This document shows positions 54,751-64,000 of a stretch of DNA of 64,000 nt, in pieces (the first letter of the stretch is position 1; every line of letters starts with the position of its first letter). Source of the DNA: Hormiphora californensis (Eukaryota > Ctenophora > Tentaculata > Cydippida > Pleurobrachiidae); contig CM035351.1 of assembly GCA_020137815.1 (NCBI GenBank), positions 8,263,743 to 8,327,742 of the forward strand. The letters are read 5' to 3'. The position numbers and the translations under genes are program-made. The notes below the pieces were generated by a model. It was not told the DNA's origin. It did not search any database and saw only the letters and a program-made list of their open reading frames with translations.

Positions 54751-55085
54751 ATCCAACGTAGCAAACAGGGACACGGCAATCCTTCCTCCTCACATAGAAG
54801 TTGCCCGAATAAAAACACCCATGGTCTAGAGATCACCCTCCACAACAACAACAGGGGGTAAACGGTGCCAATACCTCCCAGAGGCCACTCTCCCACGAAC
54901 TGAGAGTCGTTACACACACCGCGTGTCTTACATCGACAGACACATCTCAGACCGTCACGAATTCCAGCAAATACACGTAGAGAATCCGGGTCCAACTCAC
55001 CTCTCCACCGATCGTCTCCTGAGAACACAACACAGTTCCTCTCACCTGGCACTACACGATCACAACGTAGTCCATTAACACCACA
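54751..55085 (-). repeat. Inverted duplicate of 53099-53433
   Basis: Starts ATCCAACGTAGCAAACAGGG and ends CCATTAACACCACA; it is the reverse complement of the retroelement body and reaches exactly to the target duplication. Confidence 0.9.
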
Positions 55086-55386
55086 CAGATCCTTACGTTT
55101 TCAAGACTTCAGCTTCAGTTACCTGAGATACGAGCGATCACTTACAGTTCCCAATTGTCTTGAATGTGGCCAACTCCCAGATTCAACATTCCACAAGTTG
55201 TTTGAATGTTCTGCGATAAAAGATGTGGAAGGGCCCCGTGAGGAACTAAGGGTGATATCTTCTTATGAAATGAACTTCCATCTTCCACTAATTTTCTCCA
55301 AAGACAAGCAGGTAAAATCGAACTTTAGAAAGCTAGTAAGAGCTGTAATAGAACAATCTTTATTTGGGGATCAACTGCTTGTGTAA

Positions 55387-55686
55387 TGGGTTTATATTCT
55401 AATCAATTGTAAATGTATAACTGACCAGCCCGAGACGTACACACTGTGTACGAATCGCACTCCACGGAGTGAATTTTTAACTAACTTATTTAATCAATTT
55501 ACAATATATTTTAATCATTATCTAATCAGTATTTTAATCGACATTTTATATTTTTTTGTATGATCTGACAGCTGAGAAAGTGTGAAAGAGACCTAGAGAG
55601 TTCCATTTTCCTCGCAAATAGGAGGGCAATATTGACAGTGTCAAATTATTGTAAACAGATTTAATAATAAAATAATAGAGTAGGGA
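55387..55686. other. Region between LINE stop and UBR3-type start
   Basis: AT-rich, probably LINE 3' tail followed by the promoter or 5' UTR of the UBR3-type gene. No specific motif is supported. An in-frame TAG lies two codons before the chosen ATG. Confidence 0.4.
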
Positions 55687-58600
55687 ATGGTATGGGCTGT
55701 GCTAAACGATAACGGAGATAAGACACTACTGCCCCTCTACCTGAAAGATCTGTACTCCCGAGAACCTCAGCAAGTTGAATCTCTTCTTTCTACGCTTATT
55801 AACCCTCGTGACTCCGTTAACCGACTCGATGTGGACAAGTGTTTGTGGGTGATTTGTGGCGGCCAGAAACCTGAAGATTTCACCCGTATCATCAAGGCAA
55901 ATGACCGCTCTGTGATCTGCGGCCTGGTTTGGGATGCTAACTTCATCGCTTATCGGTGTAAAACATGCGGTATTGCTCCCTGTATGTCACTGTGTGCGGA
56001 CTGCTTTGAGAATGGTGAACACGAGGGGCACGATTTCAACATGTTCAAGTCAGGAGCAGGTAACCCTTTTCTCCAATCAATTTCTCTCGCTTACTTTCAG
56101 ATAGTTCTTAATTTCTCTTTGTACTCCAGGTGGGGCATGTGACTGTGGAAACCACGAAGTTATGAAGCAACAGGGGTTCTGTTCTCGACACGGACCGAAA
56201 GCTGCTAAAAACACCAAATCGGTGTCCGAAGATATAACATTGATGGTCCGATTGGTTGTTCCAAAACTCATCAATTTTCTCATCTGTAAAATGGAACACG
56301 CAATAGCTGAAAATCATGGGAAGGTAATTTGAATTTGTTTTCAAACACCAGGAGTCACCGGTCACGACACTTTTGAATGTTAAAAACGTCCATATAATCA
56401 CAAAAACGCTATCTCTCTCCCCCAGGTTGATAAAACTGACGAGGAGGCGGCTAAACTACTCCTTCAACTCTGTGAAATGGGGGATGTGACTCGGAAGATA
56501 GTTGCGGAGGCCATGTTACTACCTGTTGAACCTGAATACCGCAGTAGAAGTAAGAGTGATGTCACACCTTACCTCCGCCGCCAATCATCCTCAGACAGCC
56601 CGGCTGCTGATCTCCAGGGACTAGGTGGTGGTGATCAGAGAGTCACTGATAGTATCCTGAGCTCACTACCCGGACCCAGCAAGGACCTGTCATTCGATAT
56701 CGCAACACTTGATTCCAGAACAGTAATGGAGAAGATGATCGACCTCCTAATTGAATTGAAGTTCTCCCAGTTTCTAGTTACACTCATGCTCAGCATGCTC
56801 CAGGAGGCAGTGTATAAACAAGAATTCATGAAGGCATTCTGCATGAGGTACTCTAAAATAGCAAACCTCCTGACCCACAGATTCGAGGCGGATGAGGATC
56901 AGAGGCTGTGTAACAGACTGGTACATGCTAGCGTGCAACTATTCAGTAACGAACAGTTGACAATGAACATGGTGGAAAACAATAACTTGCTGAGTATCGT
57001 GGTCAGTGCACTGAGTGATCTTATATCACGGACTCTTACCAAGGTCGACTGGGACAGTGAAGAGGACAGTGTGAACAGTAAGAGCCTGTTTGTGGTGAAT
57101 TGTGATCACGAGATTATCAGGCATCACCGATATTGGCCCGTCGTCAGTGACTTTCACAACCTTCTCAGTCACGATAAAATAGCTCGGTTTTTCCTGGGTG
57201 AGGCAGCCCTAATCCGCCGATGGATGGGAATTCTAACACACTTCACGGGAATGAACAAGAACAAGAGACAGTTAATAGTTCACGTTGCGTATGAGAACCT
57301 AACATCCCAACACGCCTACAGTGCTGAGATAGAGACATCCTCTCACATCATGACCAACCTCCTGTGTGTCTGTGTATCACCTGCTGAGAGTGATCAGATC
57401 CGACTGGTGCTGAGCGAGTGTGTCCGGGCTCTCCGATCTTGGTTCAGGATGATCCAGGTCCAAATTGTGAAGCCCTTCCTTGCTCCACTGAATGGAGAGG
57501 AGTTCACTGCTACGGGACCCATCCCCCGTCAAGAGATCACGTTTCATCTCCCATTACATCGGTATCTAGCGGGGTTCATATCACAGGCAATCAACTATTG
57601 TGGGATGAGTCTTGAGGAGGTGCTACCAAGTGAGGATATACTGTGGTGTGTGATGGAACATGTCCTTAGAATTCAGGTACCTATGATAATAATTACTTAC
57701 TCCACTGGAGCCGACCCCTCATTTTCCACATACTCCTACCCCCCTTCAATTGGTATGGAGGGTTCACCTTGGGAAGGTGTGGGTGTGGGTTAGGAACCGT
57801 GGTTACAGCCAGCCAAGGATTTTTTCCTAAGGGCAACTTGAAAACCCAGTTGGAAAAGACCCCTTTCTTTAATTAAGCCACCATTCTAGATTAAAACAGC
57901 AGCAGACAAGGGAATGTATAAAAAGGGGAATTATAAACATTTATAGTATCTAAATGGAAACCTCTTAAAGTCGGGTTAATCGGAGGGTTAAGATTTGAAA
58001 AATTTAGGGCAGCAATTTGGGGAACGAAAGGGCAAAAGGGAATGGGAAAACTAATTTGGGGGGTCTGTTTGGGGCAGGCTAAATTACAGGTAATTAGGCA
58101 GGCTGGGAAAGTACTAAGAGGAAGCGTTGGGAAGCTATAAGGGGTTTTTGGACCCGATCCCGGATATGGCCCGTCGTCGGGACATCAAATGTTCGACGAT
58201 AAAATGACCGTTTCTGGGTGAGAGCCCAAACCCGCATAGCCGAACCCCTCTAGGGCCCAAGCTCATGGCTTAATTTTTCACTTCCGAGGGAAACAAATAA
58301 ACCCTCAACTGGCTGTAGGAAACCCAAATTGAATGGGCGGTTCTTTTACGAGAGGCAAAAACTTTTTTTGCCTGACCGAGGTGTCCCTCCGATGGAGAGA
58401 AACCAAAACCCTTGACACCTTGGTCATCACAAGGGAGGGGTGTCATTTGCTACACCAATGGTTTGGGTAAAGGATACCATTCCCCAATTACTCATATCAC
58501 GTTAACACCCCGATTGGCCCCAATTGGGGATATCTGGATGGTCTCCCCAACGTAATAAGTTCCCGGTGCATACATGTTAGAATAGGACCTGTAAATTGGG

Positions 58601-59060
58601 CCCTTCCCTACCCAGACCGCCCTATTTTCCCCCAAATTCAGCCGGCCCAAAAATTAACCCCCCCCTTAATTCTTTGGAAGTTAGATTTCCCGTTTGGTGG
58701 TTTAGAGTGACCGGGAAATCCGGCCCAAGGGGTTTCTATCTGGGGGGCCCAAAATGAAGGGAAAACCCCAAAATAAAAACAAAAAAGACAGACACAGACG
58801 GAGGAAATGAAAATGGTTGCCGGGAGGGGAAAAACGGAACGTTTTAAGTTTTAGGGGCTGTAATGAGAAGTGCCCGAAATACTGTTAAGTTTTGGGGGCA
58901 GGGAGCCACTAATGCCACAAGGGGAAACAGAAATAGTCGGGGGGCAGGGGTTTGAGAGAGTTTTGGAGAAAGAGGAAGGGGCTCGGCCTCTTTCTCTCCT
59001 TCTCTCTCTCTTATCTCTTTCTCATTTTCTCTCTCTCTTATCTCTTCTTATCTCCTTCCT

Positions 59061-59127
<67 letters not shown>

Positions 59128-62100
59128 AGGTATGTGTAATGGGCCTGGATAGTGACCACTTCATGACGACTCTACTACAAAGATATGGACTAGAAACATG
59201 GTTTAAGTTTGGGGAACTAGTATCTCCGAAACAACCCGAGGATGCAGAGATACAGCAGGTATTTTGATGATTTACAAGATGATTTATAACCAGTGATGAA
59301 TATAATATACTCACCCCTCTTCTATCAGTGTTTAGCTGTTTTGTCTTGCCCGACCCTCTCTTACGTTCCGGACAAAATACACATTTTGTAACTAACCCCT
59401 TCTTCCAACAGGGTCTGGTTGAAAGCATGTTGAATCTCCTGCTCCAGCTGGTCTACCAGAGAATGTACATGGGTCTTAGCGAGGAGTCAATGGTCCACCT
59501 AGAGCTGGTCACCAAGCTGACAATGGGGGATTTCACCCACTCTCAACTCACAGACCATCTACCTGAGAAACCGGGCATGAGCGAACTAACAGGTTAGACA
59601 GGGTCATGGGGGGAGTACGGAGGAAGGCTTGACAACTGACCAGTACTTGGTAGATAGCGTTAACACCAAATTAGCACATGATATGGGTGTTCAATACTAA
59701 CTCTCTCCCTCCAGAGCTCTTTGATGAAGTGCTATCCAAGGTTTCCGACTACAAACAACCTACTAACGATTCCGGGTCACTTACTCAGGGGATCTACGCT
59801 CTGAAGCCAGATCTCTGGAAAAGTGATTTCCAGCCCCTCCATGTGATGCTACGGGGAAGTTATAAGAGGGGTTACCAGTTAGCCATGGATAAATATAAAG
59901 GGTGGTACCAGTCACGTATCAAGAAGAAGGTACGTGGTTTGGATTAGTGGTACTGTATATTTAGTGAGTGGTTACCTTTATCCATCCCCTCTCGGATTAA
60001 AATTTCAACTAAAACCCTTCCACTGCAGGTGCAAGGTTTGTGGCCGCCCTTCCGTGCCCCTCTGGAACTAAACACCCAATTCAAGACCCTCTACAGGCTC
60101 CTCCGTAGCAAGACTCTCCACGCGGTGTTGTTCACAGTCCTCTACAAGGCACTGCACGAGAAGGACTCTGTCAATGACAACATGGTATACCTAACATTCT
60201 ACCTAGTTGATCTGGCTATTGATACCCAGAAAGAGGACATTGTCACCCCAGTACTGGACCAGGGCCTCACTAAACCTGATATAACTGTGGCTGAGCTGGA
60301 GGATGGGAATGTACCTCAGGCCATTATAAAGTGTATTAAGTTCCTGGAGCAGTCTCGTGCTTTTGCTATTGTTGACCCTTTCAAAGGTGAGTAATAATTG
60401 TATAACTTTAGAGTCTTACCTCTAAAAACTCTTTTCAGTCAGGAGACTTGGAGGAGAGTTAAGTTTTAACATATTACTTTATTCGTTTTACAGAGAAGGC
60501 GAGTGATCCCAAAGTGACAGAGCTATGCCGCAAGTTAATCAGCTCTCCCTATGCCTTTGTAATCTCTGGAAAGCTATACAGTATTCAGGATGTTAGCAGT
60601 GCCTTGCTACTTCTCTGCAACCACAGACTCCAGCCGCCCTTATTTGGGATGGTTGCTGAGTGCCGCTAAACAACTCAATCAAGGTCAAGGCAGTGGACAG
60701 ACCACAATCGGGAAGAAGAGTGATGTACACCATTACCAACAGATACTGGAACAACTCCCCCCTCACAGGTAACACACTGAACACACACACATATATGTGG
60801 GAGCAATATTTGTTATCTAGTGTTAGTTACACATATATGTGTAACTAACACTAGATAACAAATATTGCTCCCAATTTTTCCAAAAGTCCCCACTGGCCAG
60901 TGCCCCCCAGCTCCCAGGTTATGTATATGTGTAACCATCTCACTCTGCAGGTACAAGATGATTGAGATGCTGGTGAGATATCTAAACACACTTGTAGAGG
61001 AAGAGGTCGCATCTTACAGTGATGTTTGTAACGTCTACCTACCATACAATCCAGCTGCATTCGCCACAATTGTCAGGTAGGATGGAGTGATTATTGTGTT
61101 TATGAAGGAGTAATGGTTGTGTTCATGAAGGAGTAATGGTTGTGTTTATGAAGGAGTAATGGTTGTGTTTATGAAGGAGTAATGGTTGTGTTTATGAAGG
61201 AGTAATGGTTGTGTTTATGAAGGAGTAATGGTTGTGTTTATGAAGGAGTAATGGTTGTGTTTATGAAGGAGCACTAATATCCCAACATTTCCAGTTACTA
61301 TGATTGGGTGTTCCGAGTGCGGCGGCCCACTGAAGAGGGCTATTCTCCCACCAGTGTATTTGACATCAAATACAAATCAGACAATATCGCCAAAAATGCC
61401 AACCAGTCAGTGATGGGTGAGTAGCTATAACTCTCAATACATCGTATTATATTTAAATTAGTACCTTCCTTTCTACCTGCACCTATATCCCACCCAGGTA
61501 CCTCCCTAATCAAGTGCATGTATGATATACGGAAGAGGTTATCAGTAGTTGATTGCACTGTCTCCCCCTCCGTCAGTAATACCTCTACATCTCATAACGG
61601 TGTTGAAGCAATCACGGCCATATTTGATAAACTGTGCTCCCTCGACCCTAACAACTCCAAACTTCTCCGATCCCTTGAGAGGGCAGATGCCAGTACCCCA
61701 GACAGGGGCTCCAGTCCGTGTTCCTCCAGCGAGGCCAAGAGAAAGCGGGCAAAGGAGAGGCAAGAGAAGTTGCTGCAGGCCTTTGCCAGCAAGCAGCGGA
61801 TATTTGAGGCCCAGATGGAGGCTAGTGATGATTTGTTAGAGGGAGAGGAGGCAGCTCCTGAAGAGGCCAAGGTGTTCTCTTGTATCATCTGTGGAATGGA
61901 TAGCGCTCACAGTGAGGATAAACCAATAGCGACACTAGTATTCTGTCAACCAACCTCCATCCATCTCCACTCAACTCAACCGGGTGTCGAGAGAGCCGTT
62001 ATGGACAGTGGTCTAGACGAGGTACCTACCTTTCACTCGACCGTTACAGACCATTACCGGGCCCTTTCAGCCCTCTACCCAGCATCCAAAGCGTGGTATG

Positions 62101-62866
62101 GTGTTGGACAGAGATCCCAGCCTGGGTTACATGTACAAAGCTGCGGGCACACAGTCCACGTGCAGTGCTTTAGGGCATACCAGGATAGTCAGCCTGAGGG
62201 TCCCCCTGATCTACCTGAGATACGGATATCTTTAGGGATAGCCTGGGGGAAAGAGTTGAATTGTCCGACCTGTAGGAGGCTCAGTAACTCTATCCTTCCT
62301 CTACCATGCACGCCCTACTTTACACCATACACAAAAACTGAGGTAAAGATGCAGTAGGAGAAGTTTATTGTTTTACACAGTTGTTTCAAATGATTTTAGT
62401 TGATTCGTTAATTAACTAATTGATTTGTTAATTTACTAATTACTTCTAATCAGGTGATAGTACCAGTATCGCCAGCAACCCAGATTCCACTCCCCTTTGT
62501 TCACACCTGCACAGATAAACTATTCTCACCATCCCATCCCCTCTCCTGTCTGGGCTGTGAGACTCTCAAGCTTTCAACAAAAGTTGCCCAGGTACACTTG
62601 ATTTGTTGCCCCAGCAGTATCTAATTCAACAACCAGTCAGCTCAGTTTTAAATTTTTTTAATATTTCTTTTGTTTTGCTATGTTTATTTCAAAATTTTTG
62701 AATCAAAAATATTGTCTAGATGATTGCTGGTCCATTTCACTACCTAACATATCCCCCTCACTAGTTATTGAAGACGGGTAAGGTTGATGCGGTCAAGGGT
62801 GCAATAGCGAAGGCTACCCCCACCCCCTGGGAGGTGGCTGTTGAAGGATTCGTCTGGTCTCTCGAG
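55687..62866 (+). CDS. UBR3: UBR3-type E3 ubiquitin-protein ligase (C-terminus not found)
   Basis: Thirteen exons: 55687-56059, 56130-56323, 56426-57676, 59130-59258, 59412-59592, 59715-59929, 60029-60386, 60494-60768, 60951-61076, 61295-61416, 61498-62342, 62454-62591, 62765-62866, about 1,436 codons. The UBR box spans exons 1-2: CGLVWDANFIAYRCKTCGIA, PCMSLCADCF, HEGHDFNMF, GGACDCGNHEVM, GFCSRH. A helical body follows. Exon 11 has a charged helix (KRKRAKERQEKLLQAFASKQ), then a RING-like region (SCIICGMDS, CGHTVHVQCFRAY, CPTCRRLSNSILPL), in UBR3 order. It recruits substrates for ubiquitination. Vertebrate UBR3 continues for hundreds of residues after the RING; here the last donor is at 62867 and the rest lies outside or is lost. 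Exon 8 needs one base removed between 60563 and 60666. Start ATG has an in-frame stop just upstream. Confidence 0.9.
57790..59060. other. UBR3-type intron segment of anomalous composition
   Basis: From about 57790 to 58980 the DNA is full of short G, C, A and T homopolymers (GGGGGG, CCCCCCC, AAAAA) and looks unlike the other introns. No exon was recognised, although from memory of the family a short conserved segment belongs between exons 3 and 4. A CT array (59062-59126) follows and forms the tract of the exon-4 acceptor. Confidence 0.5.
60798..60873. repeat. Perfect 76-bp palindrome
   Basis: 38-bp arms without a loop: TGGGAGCAATATTTGTTATC at the left edge is mirrored by GATAACAAATATTGCTCCCA at the right edge, centred on ACACATATATGTGT. 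It lies in the intron after UBR3-type exon 8. Confidence 0.95.
61092..61270. repeat. 23-bp tandem repeat, about 8 units
   Basis: Unit GTTTATGAAGGAGTAATGG with TTGT, filling most of the intron between UBR3-type exons 9 and 10. Confidence 0.95.
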
Positions 62867-63055
62867 GTAAATACATATATAATGCACTGTCCTACCCCCC
62901 CTACCACCACTATCTACCACCCACCATCCATTAACCTGGTTAATTTAACCACTAGAGCTTCAATTATGTGATATCTGAGTTGGCAGTTTATTGGGGGCTG
63001 GGGTAATGAAATGTTAGTTTTCTGTCTCCATGTGGTAGTCTGGTAATCTTCTTAC

Positions 63056-64000
63056 CGATGGATATAATCCTACTGACGGCCTTGTACCATTGTGAAGCTT
63101 TATCAGTTGATGCAAACCGTATTTCATTAACCATGACATCTCCATAATATTTGTCATAGCATGACAGTATTAATTTTAAACTGCAAATTTACTATTAGAA
63201 CACCGTTACAGTAGATTTCCAGGGACCTATGATTTTTCTTGATTATCCAGATATTGATAGCATTGTTTGTTGGGCTTCCAACAATGGTACTGGAATCAGT
63301 AGTGCAGGATGTTAGCTCGAAATATATCGGATCAGCTAGTTTGATATGAATCGATCCAATTCCAGGCTTAATGAAAAACTTGTGTCCACTATCATTTCTA
63401 GAGGTGGTACTAATCTGCACAGGTACTTGCTCTAAATTCCAGGCAATATCAGTACTCCTGTCAACTGGCATCCAGCCATCTGCGAGGAGAGAGAACAATT
63501 AATTATCAAGTATATCAGTATTAATTGTGATCACTAATAGTTATGTATCAATTAAGAGACTTACCCTCAAAGGGTCCTACTCTGTAACTCAACTGAGAGT
63601 CAGTTTTGTCAGTTATAAAGTAGATCCAATCAATAACATCCCCAGTCCACTTGGCACTACAGTCAGAATTAGGGAGGTAGGTAGCTGCAAACTTCAACTC
63701 CACAATCAGATCACCATTACAGTGGACTGTCACTTTTTCGGGGTCTTTCCGGATTGTAAAAATGTTTGGGCTCGCATTGTTTGGGACCCCGGTTATTATC
63801 CGTGTATCGTTGGTCCAGTCACCCGTACAATGGCTGAGGGCAAACTCCATAGGATCAGACAATTTAATGTGAATGTTACCAACCGTCGCTCTGATTTCTA
63901 GTTTGTGGCCACCAGTTGTCTTGGAAGTTGTTGTGATTTGTAGAGGGACGTGATCCAAATCCCAATCTATATGTTTTTTATTGTTGGGAGCTTTGGTCCA
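63056..64000 (-). CDS. Protein with tandem ~140-aa modules of unknown function, partial at both sides
   Basis: Two minus-strand exons, 64000-63565 (open at the window edge) and 63479-63056, have phase-1 borders (donor GTAAGT at 63564, acceptor TCGCAG, donor GTAAGA at 63055). They encode homologous modules: W(D/N)L(D/E)xVPxQI(T/S)TTS, GHK, GxIHIKL(S/A)DP, a Cys, then GVPNNASPNIFTIRKD or GSPTNNAINIWIIKKN, VHCNG / IYCNG with a VELKF / VNLQF strand, Cys, GDV, and TDK(T/A)SQ. Exon 2 leaves frame at AAAA (63177-63180); with one A fewer it continues to its donor with matching residues. The pattern faintly recalls the FAMeT (farnesoic acid O-methyltransferase-like) domain seen in secreted invertebrate proteins; that is a guess. 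No signal peptide is in view. The 3' end was not found. Confidence 0.65.

Larger units (their letters stand above)
52823..55085 (+). mobile_element. LTR retrotransposon, non-autonomous, rearranged 3' end
   Basis: Direct 5-bp duplications CAGAT at 52818-52822 and 55086-55090 flank it. The 5' LTR (52823-52972) begins TGTTGTGG and ends GCATCA. A primer-binding-site candidate, TGGCGACGAGGATC, follows at 52976. A polypurine tract AGAAGGAGTGAGAAGGG lies directly before the second TGTTGTGG at 54689. The 3' LTR stops after 62 bp, and 54751-55085 is an inverted copy of 53099-53433 instead. The body has no gag or pol homology. It holds a 33-bp tandem repeat (53695-53830) and a ~80-bp duplication (54040-54190). 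Confidence 0.75.
48514..55386 (+). pseudogene. LINE reverse transcriptase relic, 5'-truncated, interrupted twice
   Basis: Three collinear pieces, 48514-49201, 52056-52822 and 55091-55386, form one reverse-transcriptase-like protein when the inserts are ignored. Piece 1 carries QEGFLPARNTTRYLF, DFQKAFDSVPHE, GLPQGAVLSPILFILYISDL and the catalytic FADDGS. A frameshift near 48690-48710 breaks it. Piece 2 is the thumb and connecting region. Piece 3 has a CxxC...H....C knuckle (CLECGQLPDSTFHKLFECSA) typical of Jockey/CR1-type LINEs, then a stop. The Helitron-like pair splits VYID from SNLNF exactly, and the LTR element splits HGR from SLRF. No endonuclease region was found upstream. Clearly inactive. 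Confidence 0.85.

Overview
The window looks like nuclear DNA of an invertebrate animal. It has spliced multi-exon genes with GT-AG introns, (CT)n/(GA)n microsatellites, minisatellites and many transposable elements. A class A GPCR, an EGF-rich receptor tyrosine kinase, a TBC1D10-type Rab GAP and a UBR3-type ubiquitin ligase all point to Metazoa. The divergent receptor architectures suggest an early-branching animal, perhaps a sponge, but the species cannot be fixed from sequence alone. Exon limits below were derived by hand from splice signals and reading-frame phase; there is no transcript evidence.

Layout. 0-2 kb: two small minus-strand genes for sushi-like (CCP) secreted proteins. 2.2-5 kb: two members of a transposon family with 8-bp target-site duplications. 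5-9.4 kb: a secreted acidic low-complexity protein and a 610-aa cytoplasmic protein of unknown function, both minus strand. 9.4-13.4 kb: repeat-rich non-coding DNA. 13.4-18.2 kb: a six-exon class A GPCR; one intron hosts a complete intronless gene for a two-PLAT-domain secreted protein, the next a 31-bp minisatellite starting at the splice donor. 18.7-20.3 kb: possible alternative tail exons. 20.4-21.2 kb: a THEM6-like thioesterase gene on the minus strand, apparently incomplete.

22.6-41.6 kb: one large receptor tyrosine kinase gene (25 exons recognised) with eight Ca-binding EGF modules, a divergent possibly cadherin-like region, one TM helix and a complete kinase domain. One intron carries an 1.17-kb foldback element and a 6.4-kb element with terminal inverted repeats and an 8-bp duplication. 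The latter is made largely of densely packed TGGCG/CGCCA words and is the strangest thing in the window.

41.6-45 kb: foldback elements, including a 1.56-kb near-palindrome with mariner-like ends. 45-47.4 kb: a TBC1D10-type GAP gene (minus). 48.5-55.4 kb: a LINE relic split first by a head-to-tail pair of Helitron-like elements and again by an LTR retrotransposon whose 3' LTR is replaced by an inverted duplication. 55.7-62.9 kb: UBR3-type E3 ligase (plus), running past the recognisable part. 63-64 kb: minus-strand gene with two tandem copies of a ~140-aa module, open at the window edge.

Three unrelated genes each need a single 1-nt correction (47269-47272, 60563-60666, 63177-63180), two of them at homopolymers, and 57.8-59 kb has odd composition. 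Residual assembly error is the simplest explanation.
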